Shown here: one piece after another, positions 15,884-23,967 of the stretch
Layout of the letters: each line of letters begins with the position of its first letter
Position numbering within the stretch: position 1 is the first letter of the stretch
Assembly: GCA_016293535.1 (NCBI GenBank)
Contig: JAEDEB010000024.1
Coordinates: 1 to 28,580 of the forward strand
DNA length: 28,580 nt
Direction of reading: 5' to 3'
Origin: Bacteroidales bacterium
Lineage (GTDB): Bacteria; Bacteroidota; Bacteroidia; Bacteroidales; UBA932
Notes under the pieces: generated by a model
What the model was told of the DNA's origin: nothing
Seen by the model: only the letters and a program-made list of their open reading frames with translations
Database searches by the model: none
Made by a program: the position numbers and the translations under genes

Positions 15884-17068
15884 ATGACGAAAATCGGAAC
15901 CCCTCTCACCCCAGTCGCCAGGAAGGCCCTTCTCTGCGGATCCGGCGAACTCGGAAAGGAAGTGGCAATAGAACTCCAGCGCTACGGCGTGGAAGTGATT
16001 GCGCTCGACCGTTACGAAAACGCACCTGCGATGCAGGTTGCCCACCGTTCCTACACCTTGTCCATGCTTGACGGAGAGAAACTCCGCAGCATTATCGAAA
16101 AAGAACATCCGGACCACATCATCCCCGAAGTCGAGGCCATAGCAACCCCGACCCTCGTGGAACTCGAGAAGGAAGGTTTCAACGTCACCCCTACTGCGAA
16201 GGCCGCCTTGCTCACGATGAACCGTGAGGGTATCAGGAGACTGGCCGCCGAGGAACTCGGGCTGCCGACCAGCAAATACGTCTTCGCCGATAGCTATGAG
16301 GATTTTCTCAAGGCTGTGGAGACTGTGGGCATACCTTGCGTGGTCAAGCCTGTGATGAGTTCCTCCGGTCACGGACAGAGCACTGTCAAGTCTGCTGCAG
16401 ACATAGACAGGGCCTGGCACATATCCCAGGAAGGCGGAAGGGCCGGAGCGGGCAGGGTCATAGTCGAGGGCTTCGTGGATTTTGATTATGAAATCACTCT
16501 TCTCACAGTTCGCCACCGCGGCGGAACGACTCTGCTCGAGCCTGTCGGACACCATCAGGTGGACGGAGACTACAGGGAATCCTGGCAGCCGCAGGCAATG
16601 AGTCCGGAGGCGAAACTCAAGGCCGGCGAAATAGCCCGGAAGATTACCGATGCGCTCGGCGGATGGGGAATCTTCGGAGTGGAGATGTTCGTCAAGGGCG
16701 ACGAGGTGATATTCAGCGAAGTTTCCCCGCGCCCGCACGATACGGGTATGGTGACAATGATATCCCAGGACCTTTCGGAATTTGCCCTGCACGCAAGAGC
16801 CCTGCTCGGCCTTCCGATTCCTTCGGTCCGTTTCTTCGGCCCGAGCGCCAGCAAGGCGATAGTCGTCGAAGGAGATTCCTCCCAGGTGGAGATTGGAAAT
16901 CTCGAAAAGGTACTGGAAGAGGAAGGCGTCCAGATAAGGCTCTTCGGCAAGCCGGAAGTCCATGGACACAGGCGTTTCGGAGTCATACTCGCAACGGACT
17001 CCACTGTTGAGAAGGCTCTCGCCAAAGCGGAACGGGCATATTCGAAATTGGAAATAAGGGTAATCTGA
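15884..17068 (+). CDS. purT: Formate-dependent phosphoribosylglycinamide formyltransferase 2
   Basis: 394 residues from the ATG at 15884; an in-frame TTG nine bases earlier is rejected. It is an ATP-grasp enzyme that formylates GAR with formate and ATP, replacing the folate-dependent PurN. It is strikingly like E. coli PurT: GSGELGKEVAIELQRYGVEV, APAMQVAHRS, LTMNREGIRRLAAEELGLPTS, VMSSSGHGQS, GGRAGAGRVIVEGF and EVSPRPHDTGMVT all align from memory. It heads an operon whose other members are pyrimidine genes, with 13 bp to pyrC. No purN is present in the window. Formate supply (for example from pyruvate formate-lyase) would then feed purine synthesis directly. Confidence 0.97.
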   Translation: MTKIGTPLTPVARKALLCGSGELGKEVAIELQRYGVEVIALDRYENAPAMQVAHRSYTLSMLDGEKLRSIIEKEHPDHIIPEVEAIATPTLVELEKEGFNVTPTAKAALLTMNREGIRRLAAEELGLPTSKYVFADSYEDFLKAVETVGIPCVVKPVMSSSGHGQSTVKSAADIDRAWHISQEGGRAGAGRVIVEGFVDFDYEITLLTVRHRGGTTLLEPVGHHQVDGDYRESWQPQAMSPEAKLKAGEIARKITDALGGWGIFGVEMFVKGDEVIFSEVSPRPHDTGMVTMISQDLSEFALHARALLGLPIPSVRFFGPSASKAIVVEGDSSQVEIGNLEKVLEEEGVQIRLFGKPEVHGHRRFGVILATDSTVEKALAKAERAYSKLEIRVI

Positions 17069-17081
17069 TAGATAAGTCGTT

Positions 17082-18311
17082 ATGGAAAGCAGGAATCTAT
17101 TGTTGAAACACGGAACTCTCGTTTCCGGAGGAAGAAGTTTCATCTCCGATATCCTGATTTCCGACGGAAAGATAGAACGTATTGCCGAGGGTATTGTCCC
17201 TGATGAGGATACGGAAGTGCTGGACGTCACAGGATACATAGTGAGCTATGGTCTTGCTGACGTCCATGTCCATTTCAGGGAACCCGGTTTCAGTTCCAAG
17301 GAGACAATAGCAACGGGTAGTGCGGCAGCTGCGCGCGGAGGATATACGACCGTATGCACAATGCCCAATCTTTCTCCGGCTCCCGATTCTCCGGAAAATC
17401 TCCAGGTCCAGCTGGATCTCATCAGGGAACAGGCCTGCATAGAGGTTATTCCCTTTGCAACCATAACCACCGGTCGCAACGGAGGTCCGGTTGTGGATAT
17501 GGCCGCCCTCAAGGACAGGGTGGCCGGCTTCTCGGATGACGGTAGCGGCGTTCAGTCGGGGAAGAGGATGGAGGAGGCTATGAGACTGGCTGCCGCCGAG
17601 GATGTGGTGATTTCCGCACACTGCGAGGATGAGAACGAGGCTCCTTTCAGTGCCGAAAGCGAGTGGAAGCAGGTGGAGAGGGATGTGGTCATGGCGGCGC
17701 AGACTGCGTGCCGCTACCACGTCTGTCATGTTTCCACGGCCGAGAGTGTCGAGGCAGTAAGAAGGGCGAAGGCGGCCGGCGCATCCGTCAGCTGCGAAAC
17801 AGCCCCTCATTATCTTGTCCTCACCCAGGAAGACAGGAAGGACGATGGCCGTTTCAGGATGAATCCGCCTCTGCGCACTCCTGCTGACAGGGATGCCCTG
17901 ATAAGGGGAATACAGGACGGGACGGTCGAGGTAATCGCGACAGACCACGCCCCGCACACTGCGGAGCAGAAGTCCAGGGGGTATTGGAAGAGCGCAATGG
18001 GCATAGTGGGGCTTGAGACTGCTTTTGCCGTGCTTTATTCCGAACTCGTGCTCAAGGGGGTGATTTCCATAGAGCAACTCTTCGAACTGATGAGCGCCAA
18101 TCCTCGCCGCATCTTCCGTCTGGGAGGCAAACTTGCTCAGGGAGAAAAGGCGGACATTGCAGTTTTCGATACTGATACGGAATATGTTATAGATTCTTCG
18201 GAGTTCGCTTCGATGGGAAAAAGCACACCTTTCGAGGGATGGAGAGTGAGAGGACGCTGCGTCCTGACGCTAAAGGACGGGAAGGTGGTATACAGATCCA
18301 TAGACAAGTAG
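17082..18311 (+). CDS. pyrC: Dihydroorotase
   Basis: 409 residues, amidohydrolase fold. It closes carbamoyl aspartate to dihydroorotate, the third pyrimidine step. Metal ligands are visible: His62 and His64 in DVHVHFREPG, Asp152/153 in GFSDDGSG, His180 in SAHCEDE, His216 in CHVSTAES and the catalytic Asp288 in ATDHAPHT. The FREPG and PNLSPAPDS segments bind substrate in this family. The region between His180 and His216 is short compared with many type I enzymes. The ATG at 17082 is natural. Spacing to pyrK is 3 bp, so the two are probably co-translated. Confidence 0.95.
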   Translation: MESRNLLLKHGTLVSGGRSFISDILISDGKIERIAEGIVPDEDTEVLDVTGYIVSYGLADVHVHFREPGFSSKETIATGSAAAARGGYTTVCTMPNLSPAPDSPENLQVQLDLIREQACIEVIPFATITTGRNGGPVVDMAALKDRVAGFSDDGSGVQSGKRMEEAMRLAAAEDVVISAHCEDENEAPFSAESEWKQVERDVVMAAQTACRYHVCHVSTAESVEAVRRAKAAGASVSCETAPHYLVLTQEDRKDDGRFRMNPPLRTPADRDALIRGIQDGTVEVIATDHAPHTAEQKSRGYWKSAMGIVGLETAFAVLYSELVLKGVISIEQLFELMSANPRRIFRLGGKLAQGEKADIAVFDTDTEYVIDSSEFASMGKSTPFEGWRVRGRCVLTLKDGKVVYRSIDK

Positions 18312-18314
18312 CTT

Positions 18315-19040
18315 ATGGAAAGAAATATGCTTGAAATCAGCTCTGCAAGGAAACTTGCCGGGAATGTCTTCGAGATGAAACTCTCGGGGGCGCCCCTGCA
18401 TGGACCGGGACAGTTCGTAAATCTCGCGCTGGAAGGGCTCTTCCTGAGGCGTCCGATTTCAGTCTGCGACAGCGAGCCCGGCAGCCTCACCCTGCTGTAC
18501 AAAGTTGTAGGCAAGGGCACTGCGCTCATGGCGGAGATGAAACCCGGTGAATGTATAGATGTCCTCACAGGTCTCGGCAGGGGATTCAATGAGGATATGC
18601 AGTGCTCGAAACCTCTGCTTGTGGGCGGAGGAATCGGTGTGGCTCCTCTTTATCTGCTGGCCCGCAGGCTGCTCGGAAGGGGCCTGCCGGTTTCCGTGAT
18701 CCTGGGTTTCAACAATGCGGACGAGATAATCTACATGGAGGAGTTCAAAGCGCTCGGCGCGGATGTGACCGTCGCTACGGCGGACGGTTCTTTCGGGGTG
18801 AAGGGTTTCGTTACCGATGCGCTTGAGGGTAGGGACAATGATTATTTCTACGCATGCGGTCCTATGCCTATGCTCCGAGCCCTGGTGAAAACTACCGATA
18901 TGGACGGGGAGATAAGTCTTGAGGAGAGGATGGGCTGCGGGACAGGTATTTGTATGGGCTGCACCTGCCACACCATTCTCGGACCGAAGAGAGTGTGCAA
19001 GGACGGGCCTGTATTCAATCGCAAGGAAATCATCTGGTAG
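18315..19040 (+). CDS. pyrK: Dihydroorotate dehydrogenase electron transfer subunit
   Basis: 241 residues. Its three parts match PyrK: an FAD domain with RRPIS (45-49), an NAD(H) domain with GGGIGVAPL (104-112), and a C-terminal [2Fe-2S] site made of Cys208, Cys213, Cys216 and Cys228 (C-x4-C-x2-C-x11-C), ending CKDGPVF. It takes electrons from the FMN of PyrD and passes them to NAD+. The next gene, after 2 bp, is the partner PyrD, confirming a class 1B enzyme complex in the cytoplasm. The ATG at 18315 is used; an internal Met at residue 5 is a weaker alternative. Confidence 0.95.
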   Translation: MERNMLEISSARKLAGNVFEMKLSGAPLHGPGQFVNLALEGLFLRRPISVCDSEPGSLTLLYKVVGKGTALMAEMKPGECIDVLTGLGRGFNEDMQCSKPLLVGGGIGVAPLYLLARRLLGRGLPVSVILGFNNADEIIYMEEFKALGADVTVATADGSFGVKGFVTDALEGRDNDYFYACGPMPMLRALVKTTDMDGEISLEERMGCGTGICMGCTCHTILGPKRVCKDGPVFNRKEIIW

Positions 19041-19042
19041 AT

Positions 19043-19993
19043 ATGGCAGATTCAGCTTCAACAACATTTCAGGCAAAAGGCCTTGGTGTATCGCTCTGCG
19101 GCGTAAACCTCGACAATCCTGTAATTCCGGCAAGCGGAACCTGCGGTTTCGGAATCGAGCTGGCGGAATTCTATGACATCAACATTCTCGGAGCAATCTC
19201 GCTCAAGGGGACTACGCGCGAGGCCCGTTTCGGCAATCCGACGCCGCGCATAGCGGAGTGCGAGGCGGGAATGATAAATTCCGTAGGACTTCAGAACCCG
19301 GGAATTGACTTTGTGACCGGACATGAGATTCCGCAACTCCGCAGGATTTATTCCAAGCCGGTGATTGCCAATGTCAGCGGATTCTCCGTTGACGAGTATG
19401 TGGAGTGTTGTGCGAAGATGGCGGCTCTGGAGGACGTGGACATCATAGAGGTAAACGTGTCCTGTCCCAATGTTCATAACGGGGGAATGGCCTTCGGTAC
19501 TTCTCCGCGCGCAGCTGCCGAGGTGACCAGGGCAGTGAAGGCCGTGACAGGGAACAAGCCTGTGTTCATCAAGCTCAGTCCCAATGTCACTGACATAGTG
19601 GAGATAGCCCGATCATGCGAGAAAGCTGGTGCTGACGGCCTCACCCTTATCAATACCCTCCTCGGTATGAGGATAGACACCATCAGGCGCAAGCCGGTTC
19701 TGGCGAACCGTATGGGCGGCTTTTCGGGCAGGGCGGTTTTCCCTGTTGCTCTGAGGATGGTATATCAGGTCGCGTCCGCCTGCGGAATTCCCGTAATGGG
19801 ATGCGGAGGAATAGCAAGCGCATCGGACGTTATAGAGATGATGATGGCTGGGGCGACAGCAGTACAGGTGGGCGCTGAGAATCTCAGGAACCCTTATGCC
19901 TGCAAGGAAATCGTCGAAGCCCTGCCTGCAGAGATGGAACGCCTGGGAATAGGCTCTTTGAGTGAAATCATAGGTGCGGCCCGGAAGGGCTGA
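19043..19993 (+). CDS. pyrD: Dihydroorotate dehydrogenase, class 1B catalytic subunit
   Basis: 316 residues from the ATG at 19043, 2 bp after pyrK; a longer open frame upstream only overlaps pyrK. It oxidises dihydroorotate to orotate with bound FMN. PASGTCGFG (29-37), SLKGTT (53-58), INSVGLQNPG and NVSCPNVH with catalytic Cys141 are class 1B hallmarks (class 2 has Ser). FIKLSPN (175-181) and MGCGGIAS near the end bind FMN phosphate. PyrK next door supplies NAD+ linkage, so no membrane quinone is needed. The stop leaves 22 bp to pyrF. Confidence 0.96.
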   Translation: MADSASTTFQAKGLGVSLCGVNLDNPVIPASGTCGFGIELAEFYDINILGAISLKGTTREARFGNPTPRIAECEAGMINSVGLQNPGIDFVTGHEIPQLRRIYSKPVIANVSGFSVDEYVECCAKMAALEDVDIIEVNVSCPNVHNGGMAFGTSPRAAAEVTRAVKAVTGNKPVFIKLSPNVTDIVEIARSCEKAGADGLTLINTLLGMRIDTIRRKPVLANRMGGFSGRAVFPVALRMVYQVASACGIPVMGCGGIASASDVIEMMMAGATAVQVGAENLRNPYACKEIVEALPAEMERLGIGSLSEIIGAARKG

Positions 19994-20015
19994 TACCGAC
20001 AGAAACAATAATGAT

Positions 20016-20717
20016 ATGGCAAAAGACGTTATCATAGCCTGCGACTTCAGCAGCGCTGAACAGACTCTGGCCTTTCTGGACAGGTTCCAGGGGCGCAAAC
20101 CTTTCGTGAAGATAGGTATGGAACTTTTCTACGCAGCGGGTCCGCAGATCGTGCGTGACATAAAGGCAAGGGGACACAGGATTTTCCTCGATCTCAAGCT
20201 TCACGACATTCCCAACACCGTCAGGAAGGCTATGGCTGTACTCCGAGAACTCGACGTGGATATGACCAATGTCCACGCAGCCGGGACAGTGGAGATGATG
20301 AAGGCCGCGTTGGAGGGACTTACCCGTGAGGACGGAACCCATCCTGTGCTCATAGCTGTTACCCAGCTTACCTCCACAAGCGAGGACAGGATGAGGAAGG
20401 AACTGCTCATATCATCGTCGATGGCGGACACGATTTCCCATTATGCCGCCAATGCCAGGGAAGCCGGACTTGACGGAGTCGTCTGCTCTCCGCTCGAGGC
20501 CGCTCTTGTCAAGGAAAGCTGCGGGGACTCGTTCGTTACCGTCACCCCTGGGATACGCTTTGCGGATTCAGCAGCAGATGACCAGGTACGCATCACGACT
20601 CCTGCACGTGCCCGCGAAATCGGCTCCGATTATATTGTGGTCGGCCGCCCCGTTACCGCTGCCGAAGATCCGGTTGCGGCCTATGACCGTTGCGTGAGGG
20701 AATTTCTCGGCGAATAA
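20016..20717 (+). CDS. pyrF: Orotidine 5'-phosphate decarboxylase
   Basis: 233 residues from the ATG at 20016. An open frame beginning at 19974 would overlap pyrD by 20 bp and adds no family sequence. It decarboxylates OMP to UMP. The signature FLDLKLHDIPNTV (57-69) gives the catalytic Asp59-Lys61-Asp64 set; VTPGIRF and the phosphate-binding IVVGRPVT are also seen. The size fits the short class (about 230-240 residues), not the roughly 270-residue type found in many Bacteroides; this comparison is from memory. The next gene, pyrE, follows after 13 bp. Confidence 0.96.
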   Translation: MAKDVIIACDFSSAEQTLAFLDRFQGRKPFVKIGMELFYAAGPQIVRDIKARGHRIFLDLKLHDIPNTVRKAMAVLRELDVDMTNVHAAGTVEMMKAALEGLTREDGTHPVLIAVTQLTSTSEDRMRKELLISSSMADTISHYAANAREAGLDGVVCSPLEAALVKESCGDSFVTVTPGIRFADSAADDQVRITTPARAREIGSDYIVVGRPVTAAEDPVAAYDRCVREFLGE

Positions 20718-20730
20718 AAACACTGAATAT

Positions 20731-21369
20731 ATGATACCGGACAAGAAAGCCATCGCGAAGGAACTGCTCTCCATAAAGGCGGTTTTCCTCAGACCTGAAC
20801 AGCCCTTTACCTGGGCAAGCGGAATCAAGAGTCCAATCTATTGCGACAACCGTCTTACCCTTTCCTCTCCTTCAGTGAGAAAGAAAATAGAGGAGGGACT
20901 TGCTGCTCTTGTAAAAGGCCATTTCCCTGAAGCTGAGATGCTTATGGGTACGAGCACGGCAGGAATCGCTCACGCTGCGATAACTGCGGAGATACTTGGA
21001 CTCCCTATGGGCTATGTACGCTCGAGCGCAAAGGATCACGGACGCGGCAACAAGATCGAGGGTCGTATGGACCCTGGTACCAAGGTGGTCGTGATCGAGG
21101 ATCTCATCTCCACCGGAGGAAGCTGCATAGAGGTTGTGGATGTGCTGCGAGAGGCCGGCGCCGAGGTTCTGGGCATTGTGAGCATATTCACATACGGCAT
21201 GAAGAAGGGTCTGGACCGCATCGCCGCTGCGGGCACCGTCAACTTTTCCCTCTCGGATCTCGACGCCCTCGTGGAGGCTGCCGAGGAGGAAAACTACATT
21301 GCCCCTGGCTGGAAGGAACGCATACTTGCTTTCCGCGACAACCCTTCCGATGAAAGTTGGATAAAGTAA
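20731..21369 (+). CDS. pyrE: Orotate phosphoribosyltransferase
   Basis: 212 residues. It transfers the ribose phosphate of PRPP to orotate, giving OMP, the substrate of PyrF encoded just upstream. The PRPP-binding signature VVVIEDLISTGGS (119-131) and the mobile catalytic loop KDHGRGNKIEG (101-111) are intact. YCDNR near residue 40 helps bind orotate. The ATG at 20731 is natural. The stop lies 11 bp before the pyrB ATG, so the gene is inside the operon. Nothing unusual was seen. Confidence 0.96.
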   Translation: MIPDKKAIAKELLSIKAVFLRPEQPFTWASGIKSPIYCDNRLTLSSPSVRKKIEEGLAALVKGHFPEAEMLMGTSTAGIAHAAITAEILGLPMGYVRSSAKDHGRGNKIEGRMDPGTKVVVIEDLISTGGSCIEVVDVLREAGAEVLGIVSIFTYGMKKGLDRIAAAGTVNFSLSDLDALVEAAEEENYIAPGWKERILAFRDNPSDESWIK

Positions 21370-21380
21370 ACCATACTGCA

Positions 21381-22463
21381 ATGAAACATCTCATCGACCC
21401 AACCGACCTCACGGTGGAAGAGACCAACAACATCATCTCCCTCGCTGAGGAAATAATTGCCAATCCTGAGTATTTCACGGCCAGGATGGCGGGAAAGAAA
21501 CTTGCAACCCTCTTCTATGAACCCAGTACGAGGACAAGGCTGAGTTTCACCTCTGCAATGATGGAACTCGGAGGCAATGTCCTCGGTTTTTCCGATCCAA
21601 AGAGTTCGTCTGTGAGCAAGGGCGAGACAGTCGAGGATACAGTGCGCGTAGTGGGCTGTTTCGCGGACATCATTGCTATGAGGCACTTCGTCGAGGGTGC
21701 TCCCTATGTCGCTTCGAAGGTGTCTCCTGTCCCGGTCATCAATGCAGGGGACGGTTCCCACAGCCACCCGACCCAGACTCTTACCGACCTGCTTACCATC
21801 AAACGCGAGATAGGCCGTCTGGACAACCTTACCGTGGGATTCTGCGGAGACCTCCGCTTCGGACGCACCGTCCACTCCCTCATCAAGGCCCTGTCCCGCT
21901 ACCACAACAACAAGGTCATACTCATAGCTCCCGACGAACTCCGTCTCCCTGATTACATCATACAGGACGTATGCGTCAAGAACGGTGTCGACTACCGCGA
22001 AGTCTCCACGATGGAGGAGGTGATGCCGGAACTTGACATACTCTATATGACGAGGGTTCAGAAAGAGAGATTTCTCGACGAGGATGAGTTCGACCGCGTC
22101 AAGGACAGTTTCATCCTCAACCTTGAAAAACTCGCCACGGCAAAGGAGAAGATGGCCATACTCCACCCTCTTCCGAGAGTCAACGAGATTATGAAGGAGG
22201 TCGATGCCGACCCGCGCGCGGCATATTTCCGTCAGGTGGCAAACGGAAAATTCGTCAGGATGGCCCTGCTGAGCCGTCTCATTGACTGGAAGGACAGGCC
22301 GGAGCATACGATGCCGGAGCATCCGGACTATTTCGTGGACAGGACGATGCACTGTACCAATCTCAAATGCATCAGCAATGTGGAGGGTGCCGATCCTCTG
22401 TTCCACCGTCTGGACGACGGTACAGTCCGCTGCAGTTACTGTGAATCCAAGATCCGCAGATAG
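21381..22463 (+). CDS. pyrB: Aspartate carbamoyltransferase with fused C-terminal PyrI-type zinc domain
   Basis: 360 residues from the ATG at 21381; an in-frame TTG at 21357 overlaps pyrE and is rejected. Residues 1-301 are a normal catalytic chain: FYEPSTRTR (45-53), Lys80 of the SKGET loop, HPLPR (262-266) and the closing FRQVANGKFVRMALL (283-297). It joins carbamoyl phosphate and aspartate. After a linker (302-322) comes a zinc-ribbon-like module with Cys325-x4-Cys330-x20-Cys351-x2-Cys354. It reads CTNLKCISN and CSYCESK, like the zinc domain at the end of E. coli PyrI. The nucleotide-binding allosteric domain of PyrI is absent and no pyrI gene lies nearby. Classical CTP/ATP control is therefore not expected, although the zinc module may still help the trimers assemble. 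Confidence 0.94.
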   Translation: MKHLIDPTDLTVEETNNIISLAEEIIANPEYFTARMAGKKLATLFYEPSTRTRLSFTSAMMELGGNVLGFSDPKSSSVSKGETVEDTVRVVGCFADIIAMRHFVEGAPYVASKVSPVPVINAGDGSHSHPTQTLTDLLTIKREIGRLDNLTVGFCGDLRFGRTVHSLIKALSRYHNNKVILIAPDELRLPDYIIQDVCVKNGVDYREVSTMEEVMPELDILYMTRVQKERFLDEDEFDRVKDSFILNLEKLATAKEKMAILHPLPRVNEIMKEVDADPRAAYFRQVANGKFVRMALLSRLIDWKDRPEHTMPEHPDYFVDRTMHCTNLKCISNVEGADPLFHRLDDGTVRCSYCESKIRR

Positions 22464-22498
22464 GCAAGCACCATATCGCCGTCAGGCAAGCATCATAT
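22462..22498. repeat. Short tandem duplication between pyrB and the esterase gene
   Basis: AGGCAAGCACCATAT (22462-22476) recurs 22 bp later as AGGCAAGCATCATAT (22484-22498), 14 of 15 bases alike. It starts in the pyrB stop codon. No terminator is visible in the 50-bp gap, so read-through into the esterase gene is likely. Confidence 0.6.
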
Positions 22499-22513
22499 TT
22501 TGAATTTATACCG

Positions 22514-23683
22514 ATGAAAAGAATCATATCCATTGTAGCCGCGATGTCGGTGTGCATCGCCCTTTCCGCCCAGGAGCATATCTTCGACCCAAGAAATCTG
22601 GTGTCACCGGAGGTACATTCCGACGCCAGCGTGACCTTCCGTCTATACGCACCGGACGCTTCCGAGGTTTTCCTTACCGGTGACATTACTGCAGGGCGTG
22701 ACCTTCCCATGAAAAGGGGAGAGGATGCGGTATGGACAGTGACTGTCGGCCCGCTTGAAAGCGAACTGTATTTCTACTGGTTCAAAGTTGACGGCCGGAA
22801 GATACTGGACCCTTCGAACAGTTATGTGCTCAGGGACGTGAAAACCAATATGAGCTGGTTCATAGTTCCCGGCGACGGAAACGGCAAGGGTGACCTCTAT
22901 TCTGCCCAGAACGTTGGACACGGCACGGTGAGCAAGGTCTGGTACAACTCCGAGTCCATGGGATGTGACCGCAGGCTGACCGTCTATACTCCTGCCGGCT
23001 ACGAGACTTCGCGACGCAAGTATCCCGTGCTCTACCTTCTTCACGGAATGGGTGGAGACGAGGAGGCCTGGCCTACGCTGGGAAGAGCGACCTATATTTT
23101 CGACAATCTTATTGCCAAGGGACTTGCCGAGCCTATGATAGTCGTCATGTCCAACGGGAATCTTCTCCACAGATCTGCTCCCGGAGAGTCCGGCGAGGGT
23201 CTCTGGCAGCCTTATGGCTGCGGCAGCTTTGACGGCAGCTTCGAGGAGAGTTTCCCGGAAATAGTCAAGTTCGTCGACAGAAGATACCGCACCGTCGCAA
23301 AGCCGTCCAGCCGCGCCGTGGCCGGTCTTTCGATGGGTGGTCTGCATACTTATATGATATCGCTCAACTATCCTGAAATGTTCGGCAATTACGGTATCTT
23401 CTCCGGTGCCGTAGGCTCCTGGTGGAGCAGGACAGGCGGCGTCAACAGCAACGGTTTCTATCAGGACCAGCCTGCCAAGATAGCAAGACTCGCCGCCGCT
23501 TCCCCGGACGTCTACTACATAGCCATAGGCAAGGACGACTTCCTCTACGGGGAGAACGTGGAACTTCGGGGGATGCTCGATGCCGCCGGAATGGAATATA
23601 CTTATGTCGAGAGCGCAGGTGGCCATATATGGGCTAACTGGAGGGCCTATCTGAGCGAATTTATCCAGATGATATTCAAATAA
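22514..23683 (+). CDS. Secreted CE1-like esterase with N-terminal CBM48/E-set domain
   Basis: 389 residues. A Sec signal peptide (1-19, ending ALSAQ) sends it to the periplasm or beyond; no lipobox is seen. Residues about 35-120 form an E-set/CBM48-like module (VTFRLYAPDASEVFLTGD, then YFYWFKVDG). The rest is an alpha/beta hydrolase of the esterase D/CE1 group: LLHGMGGDE (175-183), nucleophile Ser273 in GLSMGG, an acidic residue near 341-342 and His371 in GGHIWANW. In Bacteroidota such proteins are often feruloyl or acetyl xylan esterases acting on plant polysaccharides; the actual substrate cannot be read from sequence. Its place at the end of a pyrimidine operon is odd and suggests position rather than function. 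Confidence 0.88.
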   Translation: MKRIISIVAAMSVCIALSAQEHIFDPRNLVSPEVHSDASVTFRLYAPDASEVFLTGDITAGRDLPMKRGEDAVWTVTVGPLESELYFYWFKVDGRKILDPSNSYVLRDVKTNMSWFIVPGDGNGKGDLYSAQNVGHGTVSKVWYNSESMGCDRRLTVYTPAGYETSRRKYPVLYLLHGMGGDEEAWPTLGRATYIFDNLIAKGLAEPMIVVMSNGNLLHRSAPGESGEGLWQPYGCGSFDGSFEESFPEIVKFVDRRYRTVAKPSSRAVAGLSMGGLHTYMISLNYPEMFGNYGIFSGAVGSWWSRTGGVNSNGFYQDQPAKIARLAAASPDVYYIAIGKDDFLYGENVELRGMLDAAGMEYTYVESAGGHIWANWRAYLSEFIQMIFK

Positions 23684-23694
23684 TTGACGACAGA

Positions 23695-23967
23695 ATGGAG
23701 AAGACGATAATCACAGTTGTAGGCAAGGACGTAACCGGCATCATCGCCAAGAGCAGCACTTATCTCTACGAGCACAATATCAATATTCTTGACATTGCCC
23801 AGACCATAGTCCAGGGCATATTCAATATGATGATGGTAGTGGATACCTCGGCGATGGACCTGAGTTTCGATGAACTCGTGCTCGGGCTCGATGAGCTCGC
23901 AAGGAAGATAGGAGTGGACGTACGCTGCCAGAGGGAGGAAATCTTCAATATGATGCACAGGATATGA
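23695..23967 (+). CDS. ACT domain protein (UPF0237 type)
   Basis: 90 residues, a single ACT domain. It starts MEKTIITVVGKDVTGIIAK, the usual beta-alpha opening with the Gly-rich ligand turn, then NINILDIAQTIVQGIFNMMMVVD. ACT domains usually bind amino acids or other small molecules and control a partner enzyme; the ligand of this family is not known to me. It overlaps the next gene by 3 bases (ATGA), the tightest coupling in the window. This ACT/DUF711 pairing recurs in many bacteria, so a joint function is inferred. It lies 11 bp after the esterase gene. Confidence 0.9.
   Translation: MEKTIITVVGKDVTGIIAKSSTYLYEHNINILDIAQTIVQGIFNMMMVVDTSAMDLSFDELVLGLDELARKIGVDVRCQREEIFNMMHRI

Noticed and set aside
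15767..17239. 490-residue minus-strand open frame opposite purT
   Set aside because: purT is unmistakable on the plus strand; the antisense product has no family features and crosses both promoters.
21294..22406. 370-residue minus-strand open frame opposite pyrB
   Set aside because: A shadow of pyrB; the same holds for 22643-23626 opposite the esterase and 24245-25150 opposite DUF711.
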